Below, one piece after another: positions 46,265 through 55,384 of a stretch of DNA of 64,000 nt (its first letter is position 1; each line of letters opens with the position of its first letter). The stretch comes from Acidobacteriota bacterium (lineage in GTDB: Bacteria > Acidobacteriota > Terriglobia > Terriglobales > Acidobacteriaceae): assembly GCA_021778845.1 (NCBI GenBank), contig JAJYBU010000014.1:34801-98800 (forward strand), read 5' to 3'. The notes under the pieces are model-generated. The model was given only the letters and a program-made list of their open reading frames with translations, did no database searches and was not told where the DNA came from. The position numbers and the translations under genes are program-made.

Positions 46265-48733
46265 ATGGAAATTGCGCGGCCGGAGACACCCATCTCCAGC
46301 GCTCCAGAATCTCACGCGCCCGCTCCCCCTGGCGCGCCCCAAAGCAGTGAAGCCGCCATGGAGCTCGAAGCCGCGCTCCCCGCGACCTCGCACCCTGAGC
46401 GTGTGCCTGCTCGGATTCCCGGATCTTCCGTGGTTCTCGCTGAGCCCGTCGGTGAGTTCGCGCCCTTAGCGACTCAACCTGAACCGTGCGCACCCACGCT
46501 ATCCAGCAGCGGCGACGATCTCGATGCTCGCTTCGAGCATCTCATCGAGACCGTCAAGGCCAACCGCCCCGCCGACGATCTCAACCTCATCCGTTCCGCC
46601 TGGGACTTCTCCCTGCAGAAGCACGAGGGCCAGCGCCGCGCCTCGGGCGAGGCCTACATCGGCCATCCGCTTGAGGTAGCGCAGGTGCTCGCCGAACTCA
46701 AGATGGACGCGACCGCGATCGCCGCCGGGCTGCTCCACGATGCAGTAGAGGACACCGACGTCACCACCGGCGAGATCGCCCGCCGCTTCGGCGAACAGGT
46801 CGCGCACATCGTCGAAGGCGTCACCAAACTCGACAAGATCAAGTTCGCCAACCGCGAAGACCACCAGGCAGAAAACATCCGCAAGATGCTGCTTGCCATG
46901 GTCACCGACCTGCGCGTGGTCATCATCAAGCTGGCCGACCGCCTGCACAACATGCGCACGCTTGAGCACCTGAACCCCGAGAAGCAGAAGCGCATCGCCC
47001 GCGAGACGCTCGACGTCTATGCCCCACTCGCGCATCGTCTCGGCATGGGCAAGCTGCGCGGTGAACTCGAAGACCTCGCCTTCCGCTACATCGACCCCTT
47101 CGCCTACACGCAGCTCTCGTCTGAAGTCGAATCTCTGCGCGGCGAAGGCGAGGCGTTTCTCGAGCGCACCGTCGCCACGATTGAGACCAAGTTGCAGGAA
47201 GCTGGCGTTACGGCCCGAGTCGAATCGCGTATCAAGCGCCTCTATTCGATCCAGCAGAAGCTCGTCGCGCACAACGTTCCCGTCGAGCAGGTCTTCGACC
47301 TCTTCGCCGTCCGCGTCATCACGGAAACCGAGTCTGACTGTTACGCCGTACTCGGTCTGCTGCACAGCATCTGGCGGCCCGTTCCCGGCCGCTTCAAAGA
47401 CTTCATCGCGATGCCGCGGCCCAATCTCTACCAATCGCTGCACACCACGCTCATCGCTGAGGGCGGTCATCAGTTCGAGGTGCAGATCCGCACCGAGGAC
47501 ATGCACCGCGTCGCTGAAGAAGGCATCGCAGCGCACTGGAAGTACAAGGCCACCGACAACGTCAGCGCCAAGGACGAGCAGCGGCTCGCATGGGTGCGTC
47601 AACTCATGGAGTGGCAGCGCGAGATGACCGACCCCAACGAGTTCATGTCGACCCTGCGCATCGACCTGTACCCGGAAGAGGTCTACACCTTCACCCCCAA
47701 GGGCAAGGTCATCGTGCTGCCCAAGGACGCCAGCCCCATCGACTTCGCCTACGCCATCCACACCGACGTCGGCCACGCGACCATCGGCGCAAAGGTCAAC
47801 GGCCGCATCGTTCCGCTGCGCACGCGGCTGCGCAATGGCGACATCGTCGAAGTCACCACCCAGGCCGGCCACTCGCCCTCGCGCGACTGGCTCAGCTTCA
47901 CCAAGAGCTCGCGCGCGCGTAACAAGATCAAGCACTGGCTCAACGAAAATCAGCGCACCCGCGCCATCGAAATTGGGAACAAGCTGCTGCAGCGCGAGGC
48001 CCGCCGCTACAAACTCTCGCTGGACAAGTTCAAGCCCGCGGACTACGAACGCATCGCGACGGAATACGGCCTCAGTTCGGTGCCGGATCTGCTCGCGGGC
48101 GTGGGCTTCGGCAAGTACTCCGCGCGCCAGGTGTTGAACAAGCTGGAACCCGGCAGCACCCTCCCCATCGAAGCTCCGCCGAACGAAGCCGGGACCCCCG
48201 GCAACACGCTCGCGCACATGTCGGAGGCGGTCAAACGCGTCTTCTTCGGCAAGGGTTCGGACTCGCTGCAGGTCGAGGGCCAGGACGATCTGCTGGTCTA
48301 TCGCGCACGCTGCTGCAACCCGATTCGCGGCGAAGAGATCATCGGCTATGTCACACGTGGCAAGGGCGTCGCGGTCCACGCACGCAGTTGTCCCAACGTG
48401 CAGAACCTGCTCTACGAGGCTGATCGCCGCATCGACGTTGCGTGGGCCGAAGCCGCCAGCCCCAGTTCGCCCAACGCCCCCAAGCCGACCACCTATCCCG
48501 TCAAGCTGGTCATCCTCGTCGACGACCGCGCCGGCCTGCTCAAAGAGTTTGCCGCCATCATCTCCGAGGATGGCACCAACATCAAATCCGTCGAGACCCG
48601 CCCTGCCGAAGACGACGCCATCAACATCGACTTCGTCATCGAAACCCTCGACCTTCGTCACCTCACGCGCATCACCCAGAACCTGCGCAAGGTTCCGGGC
48701 GTACGCACCGTGCATCGCGTGCAGAAGGTCTAG
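46265..48733 (+). CDS. relA: Bifunctional (p)ppGpp synthetase/hydrolase (Rel/SpoT)
   Basis: 822 residues; makes and degrades the stringent-response alarmone. After an 85-residue Pro/Glu-rich N-terminal extension comes the HD hydrolase domain (YIGHPLEVAQVLAEL, LLHDAVEDTDVTTGEIARRFG, LADRLHNMRTLEHL). The synthetase domain follows (SIQQKL; FDLFAVRVITETESDCYAVLG; GRFKDFIAMPRPNLYQSLHT), where RFKD is the RXKD form typical of bifunctional enzymes. Next are the TGS domain (VYTFTPKGKVIVLPKDASP) and the C-terminal zinc-finger-like/ACT part (DRAGLLKEFAAIISEDGTNI). A TATAAT hexamer ends 5 nt before the ATG, suggesting a very short leader. It converges on kbl with a 6-bp gap. Confidence 0.96.
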   Translation: MEIARPETPISSAPESHAPAPPGAPQSSEAAMELEAALPATSHPERVPARIPGSSVVLAEPVGEFAPLATQPEPCAPTLSSSGDDLDARFEHLIETVKANRPADDLNLIRSAWDFSLQKHEGQRRASGEAYIGHPLEVAQVLAELKMDATAIAAGLLHDAVEDTDVTTGEIARRFGEQVAHIVEGVTKLDKIKFANREDHQAENIRKMLLAMVTDLRVVIIKLADRLHNMRTLEHLNPEKQKRIARETLDVYAPLAHRLGMGKLRGELEDLAFRYIDPFAYTQLSSEVESLRGEGEAFLERTVATIETKLQEAGVTARVESRIKRLYSIQQKLVAHNVPVEQVFDLFAVRVITETESDCYAVLGLLHSIWRPVPGRFKDFIAMPRPNLYQSLHTTLIAEGGHQFEVQIRTEDMHRVAEEGIAAHWKYKATDNVSAKDEQRLAWVRQLMEWQREMTDPNEFMSTLRIDLYPEEVYTFTPKGKVIVLPKDASPIDFAYAIHTDVGHATIGAKVNGRIVPLRTRLRNGDIVEVTTQAGHSPSRDWLSFTKSSRARNKIKHWLNENQRTRAIEIGNKLLQREARRYKLSLDKFKPADYERIATEYGLSSVPDLLAGVGFGKYSARQVLNKLEPGSTLPIEAPPNEAGTPGNTLAHMSEAVKRVFFGKGSDSLQVEGQDDLLVYRARCCNPIRGEEIIGYVTRGKGVAVHARSCPNVQNLLYEADRRIDVAWAEAASPSSPNAPKPTTYPVKLVILVDDRAGLLKEFAAIISEDGTNIKSVETRPAEDDAINIDFVIETLDLRHLTRITQNLRKVPGVRTVHRVQKV

Positions 48734-48739
48734 GCGCCT

Positions 48740-49978
48740 CTACCCGAGCAATTCCATCCGCTTCGCCGTACTCGTCAACATCTCCAGCGCCTTATCGATC
48801 TGCGCCCGTGTGTGCTCGCTGGTCATGATGCAGCGCACGCGGGCCTTGCCTTCAGGCACCGTGGGAAACGCAATCCCCGTCGCCATCAGTCCCTGCTCAA
48901 ACAGCGCGCGGCTGTAGTCCATCGTCTTGCGTCCGTCGCCGATGATGATGGGAGTGATCGGCGTCTCGCTCTTCGGCGTCGTCCGGCCACCGATATCGAA
49001 ACCTGCCAGCGCCAACTGCTCCTGAAAATACTTCGTGTTCGCCCACAGCCGCTCGATGCGTTCCGGCTCATTCTCCAGGATGTCGAACGCCGCGATGCAG
49101 CTCGCCGCAACACTCGGCGGATGCGACGTCGAAAACAAAAACGGTCGCGCACGATGGTAGAGGTAGTCAATCAAATCGCGCGAGCCGCAGACGTATCCGC
49201 CCAATGCGCCGATCGCCTTCGACAGCGTTCCCACCTGCACATCCACGCGCTGCGTGCAGCCAAAGTGGTCCACACTGCCGCGGCCATTGCGTCCCAGCAC
49301 GCCGCTGGCATGCGCGTCGTCCACCATCATGATCGCGCCATACTTCTCGCACAGATCCGCCAGCGCACCCACGGGCCCGATGTCGCCGTCCATCGAAAAG
49401 ACGCCATCGGTGATCACCAGCTTGCGCCCCGGCTCGTGTTGAATCTCCTTCAGCAGCTCCTCCGCGTGCGCCACGTCCTTGTGCCGGAAGACCTTGATCT
49501 TCGCGCGCGAAAGCCTCGCCCCGTCGATGATGCTGGCATGATTCAACTCATCGGAGAGGATGAAATCGTCCTTGCCCAGAATGCTCGACACGGTTCCCGC
49601 ATTCGCCGTGAAGCCTGACTGAAAGACCACGCACGCCTCAACACCTTTGAAGCGCGCAATCTTCTCTTCGAGCTCCATGTGGATTCGCATGGTACCGGCG
49701 ATCGTCCGCACTGCACCCGAGCCCACGCCATACTTCTCAATCGCCGCAACCGCCGCCTCGCGCAGCTTAGGATGATCGCACAGCCCAAGGTAGTTGTTCG
49801 ACGCAAGATTGATCACCTCGCGGCCGTCGTAGTGGCACACCGGCCCCTGTGCATCGTCCAGCACGCGCAGCTTGAAGTAGGTCCCGCGCGCGCGCAGATC
49901 ATCTAACTGCGCCGTCAGGTGGGCCAGTTGTGGACGCTTCGAAAGTGTTGTTGCCGAATGGTTTGTCCCAGTACTCAT
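48740..49978 (-). CDS. kbl: Glycine C-acetyltransferase (2-amino-3-ketobutyrate CoA ligase)
   Basis: 412 residues; PLP enzyme of the alpha-oxoamine synthase family that with threonine dehydrogenase converts threonine to glycine and acetyl-CoA. Motifs: INLASNNYLGLCDHPKLREAA, GSGAVRTIAGTMRIHMELE, DELNHASIIDGARLS, the VDDAHASGVLGRNGRG cofactor site and the PLP lysine in VGTLSKAIGALGGYV. Related synthases (BioF, HemA) share the fold; the SGAVRTIAGT and FSTSHPP segments favour Kbl. No tdh gene is adjacent. A 16-bp palindrome lies 60 bp upstream. Confidence 0.9.
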   Translation of the reverse strand: MSTGTNHSATTLSKRPQLAHLTAQLDDLRARGTYFKLRVLDDAQGPVCHYDGREVINLASNNYLGLCDHPKLREAAVAAIEKYGVGSGAVRTIAGTMRIHMELEEKIARFKGVEACVVFQSGFTANAGTVSSILGKDDFILSDELNHASIIDGARLSRAKIKVFRHKDVAHAEELLKEIQHEPGRKLVITDGVFSMDGDIGPVGALADLCEKYGAIMMVDDAHASGVLGRNGRGSVDHFGCTQRVDVQVGTLSKAIGALGGYVCGSRDLIDYLYHRARPFLFSTSHPPSVAASCIAAFDILENEPERIERLWANTKYFQEQLALAGFDIGGRTTPKSETPITPIIIGDGRKTMDYSRALFEQGLMATGIAFPTVPEGKARVRCIMTSEHTRAQIDKALEMLTSTAKRMELLG

Positions 49979-50038
49979 AGTGGTTCGATGTTAAACCTTT
50001 CTTGCATCTTAGGGCAGTAATCCACAGCATGACCTGCA

Positions 50039-50054
50039 TCCATATATCTATGGA
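50039..50054. promoter_or_regulatory. Palindrome TCCATATATCTATGGA between kbl and a lipoprotein gene
   Basis: Six-bp perfect arms with a TATC centre in the divergent kbl/lipoprotein intergenic region, 60 bp from the kbl start and 55 bp from the lipoprotein start. Operator or small hairpin; binding protein unknown. Confidence 0.35.
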
Positions 50055-50108
50055 GATTTGCGTTCATGCCGATCTCCGCACGCCACACCCCAATATGCAA
50101 GGAGATCC

Positions 50109-51062
50109 ATGGCAATTCAGAAGACACTTCGCACCATTCTCGCAGGCGCCGGCCTGACTGCCCTGGTGCTGCTGGCAGGATGCGCGAGCAAGCAGGAAAA
50201 GGCCATCGACCAGGCCAAGGCCCAAGCCACCTCGACCAATATCCCGCAGCAGGTTCAATACATTGACAGTGACGGCAACACGGTCACCAAGACCGTTGAA
50301 CCGCCTTACGCCAAGGGCCAAAAGCCGGTCATCGCCACGACGATCATGCCGCCGCCGCCGGGCTCCAAGCCGAAGAGCACGGACCCGACGATCACTCCGC
50401 TCAACTCGTATGGACAGCCGATGCCAACCGCGGCCGCGCCTCAGCCCTACGGCGATGGACAGCCTGACTCCGCCGGTGGTGGCCAGCCCTTCAATGGCGG
50501 CCAGCCCAACCCCGGCCCGAACGGGCAACCCAATCAGGCGCCGCCCATGTCCATCCAGGTTCCCGCCGGGACCGAACTCGCCATCCGCATCGATCAGCGC
50601 ATCAGCGTCAAGACCACCCGCGCCGGTGACCACTTCGATGGCACGGTGGCCGAGCCCATCGTCAGCAACGGCTCCATCGTGATTCCGCGCGGCACCGACG
50701 TAAGTGGCCGTGTGGATGTGGCTCATCGCCGCGGTCATTTCAAAGGGCGCTCCTACCTCGAACTGCGGCTCACCTCCATGACCCTCAACGGATATGAGTA
50801 CCCGATCGATACCCGCGACAATGTGCAGACCAAGCGCGGCAAGGGACGCCGTTCCGTTGGCATCATCGGCGGCATGACAGGCGCTGGCATGCTCATCGGC
50901 GGCCTCGCCACAGGCGGCGTTGGCCTCGCCATCGGCGGCGCGGCGGGCGCAGGTGCCGGCACCGCCATCGCGGGTCTCACCGGCAACGGCGATATTAATA
51001 TTCCCGCAGAGTCCGTCGTCCACTTCCGCCTCGCCGATCCGCTCATCGTGCACAATCCGTAA
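50109..51062 (+). CDS. Lipoprotein with Pro/Gly-rich linker and VirB10/TrbI-like C-terminal domain
   Basis: 317 residues from ATG 50109, set by the strong AAGGAGATCC directly upstream. The lipobox is LVLLAGC. A Gln/Pro/Gly-rich linker (about 90-160) leads to a beta-rich domain (VPAGTELAIRIDQRISVKTTRAGDHF; GSIVIPRGTDVSGRVDV; SYLELRLTSMTLNGYEYPID) that resembles VirB10/TrbI C-terminal domains, though no type IV secretion gene is nearby. A glycine-zipper segment (GMTGAGMLIGGLATGGVGLAIGG) may insert into membrane. The sequence ends ESVVHFRLADPLIV. Envelope role unknown. Followed by a terminator. Confidence 0.78.
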   Translation: MAIQKTLRTILAGAGLTALVLLAGCASKQEKAIDQAKAQATSTNIPQQVQYIDSDGNTVTKTVEPPYAKGQKPVIATTIMPPPPGSKPKSTDPTITPLNSYGQPMPTAAAPQPYGDGQPDSAGGGQPFNGGQPNPGPNGQPNQAPPMSIQVPAGTELAIRIDQRISVKTTRAGDHFDGTVAEPIVSNGSIVIPRGTDVSGRVDVAHRRGHFKGRSYLELRLTSMTLNGYEYPIDTRDNVQTKRGKGRRSVGIIGGMTGAGMLIGGLATGGVGLAIGGAAGAGAGTAIAGLTGNGDINIPAESVVHFRLADPLIVHNP

Positions 51063-51084
51063 TCCCAGCAACAACACAAACCCG

Positions 51085-51120
51085 AGCGGCCCGTCCTCAC
51101 GATGGGCCGCTTGCTTTTTT
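51085..51120 (+). terminator. Rho-independent terminator of the lipoprotein gene
   Basis: AGCGGCCC-11 nt-GGGCCGCT then TGCTTTTTT, 22 bp after the stop. Confidence 0.85.
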
Positions 51121-51182
51121 GTCGCAGCCAACCACCGCAGCCGGCCGCTGCAACGTCCGCGCTCCAGCCTCGTCCAACATCC

Positions 51183-51218
51183 ACAGATACACTGGCAATC
51201 ACAGATACACTGGCAATG
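51183..51218 (+). repeat. Tandem 18-bp repeat upstream of the VWA gene
   Basis: ACAGATACACTGGCAAT[C/G] occurs twice head to tail with a period of 18 bp. Each copy contains TACACT, a possible -10 element, so the promoter may have been duplicated. Confidence 0.6.
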
Positions 51219-51249
51219 AATCCGTAACCTCAGGTCCTGCCCTCCACCT

Positions 51250-52419
51250 ATGAAGCCTCTCGCCGCTCTCGTATTCTTCGCCGCATCCCTCGCCCTCGCG
51301 CAGGCGCCCGCCCCGACATCGCCAGGCCCTGCCGCAGCGGCCGACGCGCAGGCCGGCACCGAAGCGAGTCTGCCACTGAACACCATCACGGTCAGGTCCA
51401 ACCTGGTCGTGGTTCCAGCGCTGGTCCGCACCAAATCCGGTGAACTCGTCTACACCCTCCAGGCCAAGGACTTCATCCTCACCGACGACGGCGTCGAGCA
51501 GAAACTTCGCCTCGAACAGGAGACCGGCAACCAGCCGCTGGCCATGGTCGTCATCGTGCAAACCGGTGGCGACGCTGCCGTGCATCTCGACCAGTACCAG
51601 GGCCTCGAGCCCATGCTCGACAACATGCTCGGCGGCATCCAGCATGAGGTAGCAGTCGTCGGCTTCGACAGCACGCCCATCCTGCTGCACGGCTTCTCGC
51701 CCAACCTCAGCTTCATCTCCCACTCGCTCGACATCCTCGATCCCGGCGACAACAAGGCCGCCGTCCTCGACGCCATCGTCTTCGCCGTCAACCTGCTCAG
51801 CAAGCAGCCCACCACCTATCGCCGCGCCATCCTGCTGCTCTCGCAGACCACCGACAACGGCAGCCAGACACCGCTCGTCGACGCTCTGCACGCCATCAGC
51901 GACACCAACACCGTCATCTACAGCGTCGGCTTCCACACCACCGGCACCGACGAAGGCAGTGAGGCCGCCAAGTTCAGCTCTGACGATCCCGGCCCGCAGC
52001 ACGGCTGCTTCAGCCGCAACCTCGGCACCGATGCCAACGGCAAACCAATCAAGCCCACCGAGAGCGTTGGCTCGCAAGACCTGAACTGCGTCGAAGAACT
52101 CCTTCCGCCGTTGCGGCTTGCCCACCTCGCCGAAATCGCCGCGCGCCACGCCCTCCGCCGCAACATCTCCGAGTCCGTCGCCCACCTCACCGGCGGCGAG
52201 TACTTCAAGTTTAAGAACGTGAAGACGCTCGACCACGACCTGATGACCATCGCGAACCACATCCCCAACCGCTACGTGCTGACCTTCCAGCCGCAATCAC
52301 CCACGCCCGGCTTCCACTACATCGCTCTGAAGCTGCGCTACGCCTCCAGCCTCTCCGTCGAGGCCCGCAATGGCTACTGGGTAAACGCCGACGGCGGCAC
52401 CTCTACGCCGCAGCCTTGA
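51250..52419 (+). CDS. Exported VWFA-related (acidobacterial-type) protein
   Basis: 389 residues, signal peptide MKPLAALVFFAASLALAQ. The segment NTITVRSNLVVVPALVRTK...LQAKDFILTDDGVEQKLRLEQ is the conserved entry of the VWFA-related domain expanded in Acidobacteria. The domain continues with PLAMVVIVQTGGDAAVHLDQ (in place of a classical DxSxS MIDAS), VAVVGFDS, TTYRRAILLLSQTTDNGSQT and NRYVLTFQPQSPTPGFHYI. The metal-binding motif looks degenerate. Probably periplasmic or surface protein-protein interaction; role unknown. Confidence 0.88.
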   Translation: MKPLAALVFFAASLALAQAPAPTSPGPAAAADAQAGTEASLPLNTITVRSNLVVVPALVRTKSGELVYTLQAKDFILTDDGVEQKLRLEQETGNQPLAMVVIVQTGGDAAVHLDQYQGLEPMLDNMLGGIQHEVAVVGFDSTPILLHGFSPNLSFISHSLDILDPGDNKAAVLDAIVFAVNLLSKQPTTYRRAILLLSQTTDNGSQTPLVDALHAISDTNTVIYSVGFHTTGTDEGSEAAKFSSDDPGPQHGCFSRNLGTDANGKPIKPTESVGSQDLNCVEELLPPLRLAHLAEIAARHALRRNISESVAHLTGGEYFKFKNVKTLDHDLMTIANHIPNRYVLTFQPQSPTPGFHYIALKLRYASSLSVEARNGYWVNADGGTSTPQP

Positions 52420-52443
52420 CGCAGCATCCCCGACGTCGCAGCC

Positions 52444-52821
52444 TCACCGTCCGCGAAAACGATTGATCTCTCGCCGATCGCGCTTCGACGGTCTGCTCAC
52501 CGGTACAACCTCCGCCGCAAACATCGCCTTGCGCTCCTCGGCCACCTTCGCGCGCGCCGTCTTGCTCTCGTCGGTCTCGCGATAAAGACCCTGCGCCACA
52601 GCCGCAGGCCCGCGCACCTCGCTGAGCGTCAGCACCTCGATCACAAAATCCCCGCCCTCATTCCGCACCTGCAGCACATCACCCACGCGCACCTCGCGCG
52701 CCGCCTTGGCCACCACGCCATTCGACTGCACGCGCCCCAACTCGCATGCCTTCGACGCCAGCGCCCGCGTCTTAAAGAACCTCGCCGCCCACAGCCACTT
52801 GTCGATCCGCACGCCGCTCAC
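52444..52821 (-). CDS. hslR: S4-domain RNA-binding protein (Hsp15/RqcP-like)
   Basis: 125 residues. An N-terminal S4 fold (VRIDKWLWAARFFKTRALASKACELGRVQSNG, then VRVGDVLQVRNEGGDFVIEV) and a basic C-terminal tail (RPSKRDRREINRFRGR). Hsp15 and RqcP proteins bind stalled 50S-peptidyl-tRNA complexes. Length and order of motifs fit. The start overlaps the miaA stop by 4 nt, so it is coupled to tRNA-modification and translation functions. Confidence 0.88.
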   Translation of the reverse strand: MSGVRIDKWLWAARFFKTRALASKACELGRVQSNGVVAKAAREVRVGDVLQVRNEGGDFVIEVLTLSEVRGPAAVAQGLYRETDESKTARAKVAEERKAMFAAEVVPVSRPSKRDRREINRFRGR

Positions 52822-53825
52822 GCCAGACTCCCTCCTGCCACCAACTCACGCGCCAGCATCAGCGCCTCTTCCTGCGCCGCCGCCTCATCGCCAAAGCCCG
52901 CCAGCCATCGCATCGACACATCGCGCCGAAACCATGTGCCTTGCCGCTTCGCATAATTGCGATGCCCCTGCTGGGCCGCAGCCACCGCCACATCGAGCGT
53001 CATCTCGCCGCACAGCACGGCCATCGCCTGCACATAGCCCAGCGCTCCCAGCGCGCGGCACTCATCGCCGAATCGTTCGCGCAGCATCTCCGTCTCAGCC
53101 ACCAGTCCGCGCTCAAACATCTCCGCCGCACGATCGTTAATCCGCGCATACAGCCGCTCACGCATCTCCTTCGACGTCACCGGCGCCAGCCCCATCTGCA
53201 CCACACGATACCCGCGCAGCGGATCGCGTCCCGCCTGCCACTGCTCGGTCTGTGGCTTACGCGCCCCCATCGTCACTTCAATACTGCGAATCAACTTCGG
53301 CGTATCGTTGGCATGGATCAACGCTGCTGCGCGCGGATCGAGCCGCTGCAACACTCGATGCAGCCAAGCCGATCCCCTGCGTTCCACACGCTCCCGCAGT
53401 CGCGCGCGCAACGCCTCATCGCGCTGCGGTGCGGGTGCCAGCCCGTCCAGCAACGCACGCAGATACAGCCCCGTTCCGCCCGCAACTATCGGGATTCGTC
53501 CGCGCTCACGAATCCCCGCAAGCGCCTCGCGCGCATGCCGCGCATAGTCGCCCGCCGTGCACGCCTCATCCGGCCAGTACAGATCGATGCAATGATGAGT
53601 GACGCGCGCGCGTTCTTCCGGCGTCGGCTTGGCCGAGCCAATCTCCATCAGGCGATAGACCGCAACCGAATCGCAGCTCACAATCTCGCCGCCCAGTTCT
53701 TCGGCCAGACGCAGCGCCAACGCCGTCTTTCCGCTCGCGGTCGGCCCTGCCACCACCAGCAGCGGATACCCGTTTTCTCCGCGCTCCGTCACCAAGCCCT
53801 CCGGCACGTTCTCATTCTTCTGCAC
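52818..53825 (-). CDS. miaA: tRNA dimethylallyltransferase
   Basis: 335 residues; adds a dimethylallyl group to A37 of tRNAs reading UNN codons. The P-loop is VVAGPTASGKTALALRLA, followed by the catalytic DSVAVYRLMEIGSAKPTPEE region (Asp), THHCIDLYWPDEACTAGDYA, and the substrate-binding VAGGTGLYLRALLDGL. The C-terminal part contains LGALGYVQAMAVLCGEMTLD and RNYAKRQGTWFRRD (tRNA-binding). Full length. It sits between the small membrane protein gene (39-bp gap) and hslR (4-nt overlap). Confidence 0.95.
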   Translation of the reverse strand: MQKNENVPEGLVTERGENGYPLLVVAGPTASGKTALALRLAEELGGEIVSCDSVAVYRLMEIGSAKPTPEERARVTHHCIDLYWPDEACTAGDYARHAREALAGIRERGRIPIVAGGTGLYLRALLDGLAPAPQRDEALRARLRERVERRGSAWLHRVLQRLDPRAAALIHANDTPKLIRSIEVTMGARKPQTEQWQAGRDPLRGYRVVQMGLAPVTSKEMRERLYARINDRAAEMFERGLVAETEMLRERFGDECRALGALGYVQAMAVLCGEMTLDVAVAAAQQGHRNYAKRQGTWFRRDVSMRWLAGFGDEAAAQEEALMLARELVAGGSLA

Positions 53826-53864
53826 TGCGCGCGGCGCACCTCTCGGCGCAGTGGCGAGCGGCAG

Positions 53865-54101
53865 CTAAGGCTTCCACCAACCGTGCACAAACACCCTATC
53901 CAACCCTGCGCGCGCGATGCTTCCCAGCAGCACCAGCACCGCCAGCAGGATCAACCCACGCACCATGCTGCGGCGCTCGATCGTCTCACGCTGGCTGCGA
54001 TACCGTTCGTACTCCGCGCGCTCACGCAGGAACTCTGGCGTCAGCGGCGGTCGCTGCGGTGGTGCTGCGCGTTGCTCGCTGCCAGGCTCAGAGCTCCGCA
54101 T
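53865..54101 (-). CDS. Small single-pass membrane protein
   Basis: 78 residues from ATG 54101; the longer track start reads into the neighbouring tonB-like gene. A polar, helical N-terminus (PPLTPEFLRERAEYERYRSQ) precedes one membrane helix (MVRGLILLAVLVLLGSIARA) and a short tail RVFVHGWWKP. It begins 5 bp after the TonB-like stop, so it is probably translated from the same mRNA and may work with it. No family recognised. Confidence 0.65.
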   Translation of the reverse strand: MRSSEPGSEQRAAPPQRPPLTPEFLRERAEYERYRSQRETIERRSMVRGLILLAVLVLLGSIARAGLDRVFVHGWWKP

Positions 54102-54106
54102 CGCTG

Positions 54107-55249
54107 CTACTCCGAATCTTGATTGACCAGGTAATGAATGCGCAGCTCCAGGTTCGGTCCGTGGAACTGCTTCGGCAGCGGCGGAAACTGTCCCACGCCT
54201 GTAATCGATCCCCACGCCGCGCGGTTCAGCGCATCGTCGTGGCTCGACCCATCCAGGTGCATCGCCGCAATCGTTCCATCCGCATTGATCGTAAAGCGAA
54301 TCTGCGTCGTGCCCTGCTTGCGCAGCGGCGGCCGCGCCTCCTCGGGGATCAGTGGAATCCACTGCTGATAGATCTCGCGCAGAATCCGTTGCAGATACGG
54401 CTGGAAGTCGACCCCCTGCGTGTCCGAGAGGATATCCACCCCTTGCCCTAACTTCGTTCCACCACCGCCGCCCTGGATGCCCACACTGCGATCACTGCCC
54501 CCGCCCTCCGATCCACGCATGGCCTGTTGCAGATTCTCGCTCGCGGACGAAGGCGTATTGAAGATCGACCGGCTCGGGGCCTGCGGCAACGGAGCATTCG
54601 GCTCAGGCTCCGCCACATGCGGCTTCGGCGCTGCCGGCAACGGCATCTGTGGGGCCGGAACCGGCGGTGTCGGCGTCATCGCCGCGGGCGGAGGTGGTGG
54701 CGGCGGCGGTGCAACAGGTGCTGGCAGCGGCTTCGGCTCCATCGCACGCAGCTTCGCCAGAGTTCCCTTGTCGATCTTCGGTGGCGGAGAAACCGCCCGG
54801 TGCGGCAGTCGCGGCGCATTCAACTGCACCAGCGCCTGCTGCTGTAGCGCTGTTGTCGGGGTAATCAGTTGCGGAGAGTGCCACAGATACTTCGGCCCAT
54901 AAAACAGCACCCACGCAATCGCAATCCAGACAAACATCGAGATGTAGATCGACTCGCGGAACCGACCGCGCGCGCGCTCATCCTCAATCGTGTCCAGCAG
55001 CCGGATGAGTTCATGTTCCTCCAGATCGCCATAGCGATTGGTGCGAATCCGGACTGGCGCAGACACCACGCCACTCTTCGCCTCATGCGGCACCACCGAC
55101 AGCACCCCGCCGGACTCCGCAGCCTCGTTCGCTTGCTTGACAGCCTCTGTAGAGGACGTCTCTGCATCATTCGGCGCAGCCCCATCCTGCGGGGTCTCAG
55201 GCTGCGTGCGCGGGGACTCGGGATCGATCTGGGGCGGTATTGGCTGCAT
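54107..55249 (-). CDS. TonB/TolA-like energy-transducing protein
   Basis: 380 residues from ATG 55249 (MQPIPPQIDPESPRTQPETP); upstream track sequence runs through the divergent promoter. Cytoplasmic N-terminus of about 100 residues, one membrane helix (about 101-118, IYISMFVWIAIAWVLFYGP), a Pro-rich periplasmic spacer (PVAPPPPPPPPAAMTPTPP) and a C-terminal TonB-like domain (FQPYLQRILREIYQQWIPLI; TTQIRFTINADGTIAAMHLDGSS). The unusually long cytoplasmic part differs from classical TonB. No exbB/exbD is visible nearby. Divergent from mog. Confidence 0.82.
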   Translation of the reverse strand: MQPIPPQIDPESPRTQPETPQDGAAPNDAETSSTEAVKQANEAAESGGVLSVVPHEAKSGVVSAPVRIRTNRYGDLEEHELIRLLDTIEDERARGRFRESIYISMFVWIAIAWVLFYGPKYLWHSPQLITPTTALQQQALVQLNAPRLPHRAVSPPPKIDKGTLAKLRAMEPKPLPAPVAPPPPPPPPAAMTPTPPVPAPQMPLPAAPKPHVAEPEPNAPLPQAPSRSIFNTPSSASENLQQAMRGSEGGGSDRSVGIQGGGGGTKLGQGVDILSDTQGVDFQPYLQRILREIYQQWIPLIPEEARPPLRKQGTTQIRFTINADGTIAAMHLDGSSHDDALNRAAWGSITGVGQFPPLPKQFHGPNLELRIHYLVNQDSE

Positions 55250-55384
55250 CGGGTCGTTAGTCTGTGACGGACCAGCCGCGGCGTAGATTGCGCACCGCGA
55301 CGAATCGCCAGACCAAAAAGACGCTGGCTCCTCTATTTTCTCATCTTTGTCATAATTCCGCGCGTCCGCAGATATTCTTGATCT

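Noticed and set aside
46499-48715. 738-residue minus-strand ORF
   Set aside because: Antisense shadow of rel, produced by the strongly biased third codon positions.
50109-51062. Type IV secretion component because of the VirB10/TrbI-like C-terminus
   Set aside because: No other secretion gene is nearby and the protein is a lipoprotein without the VirB10 membrane topology.
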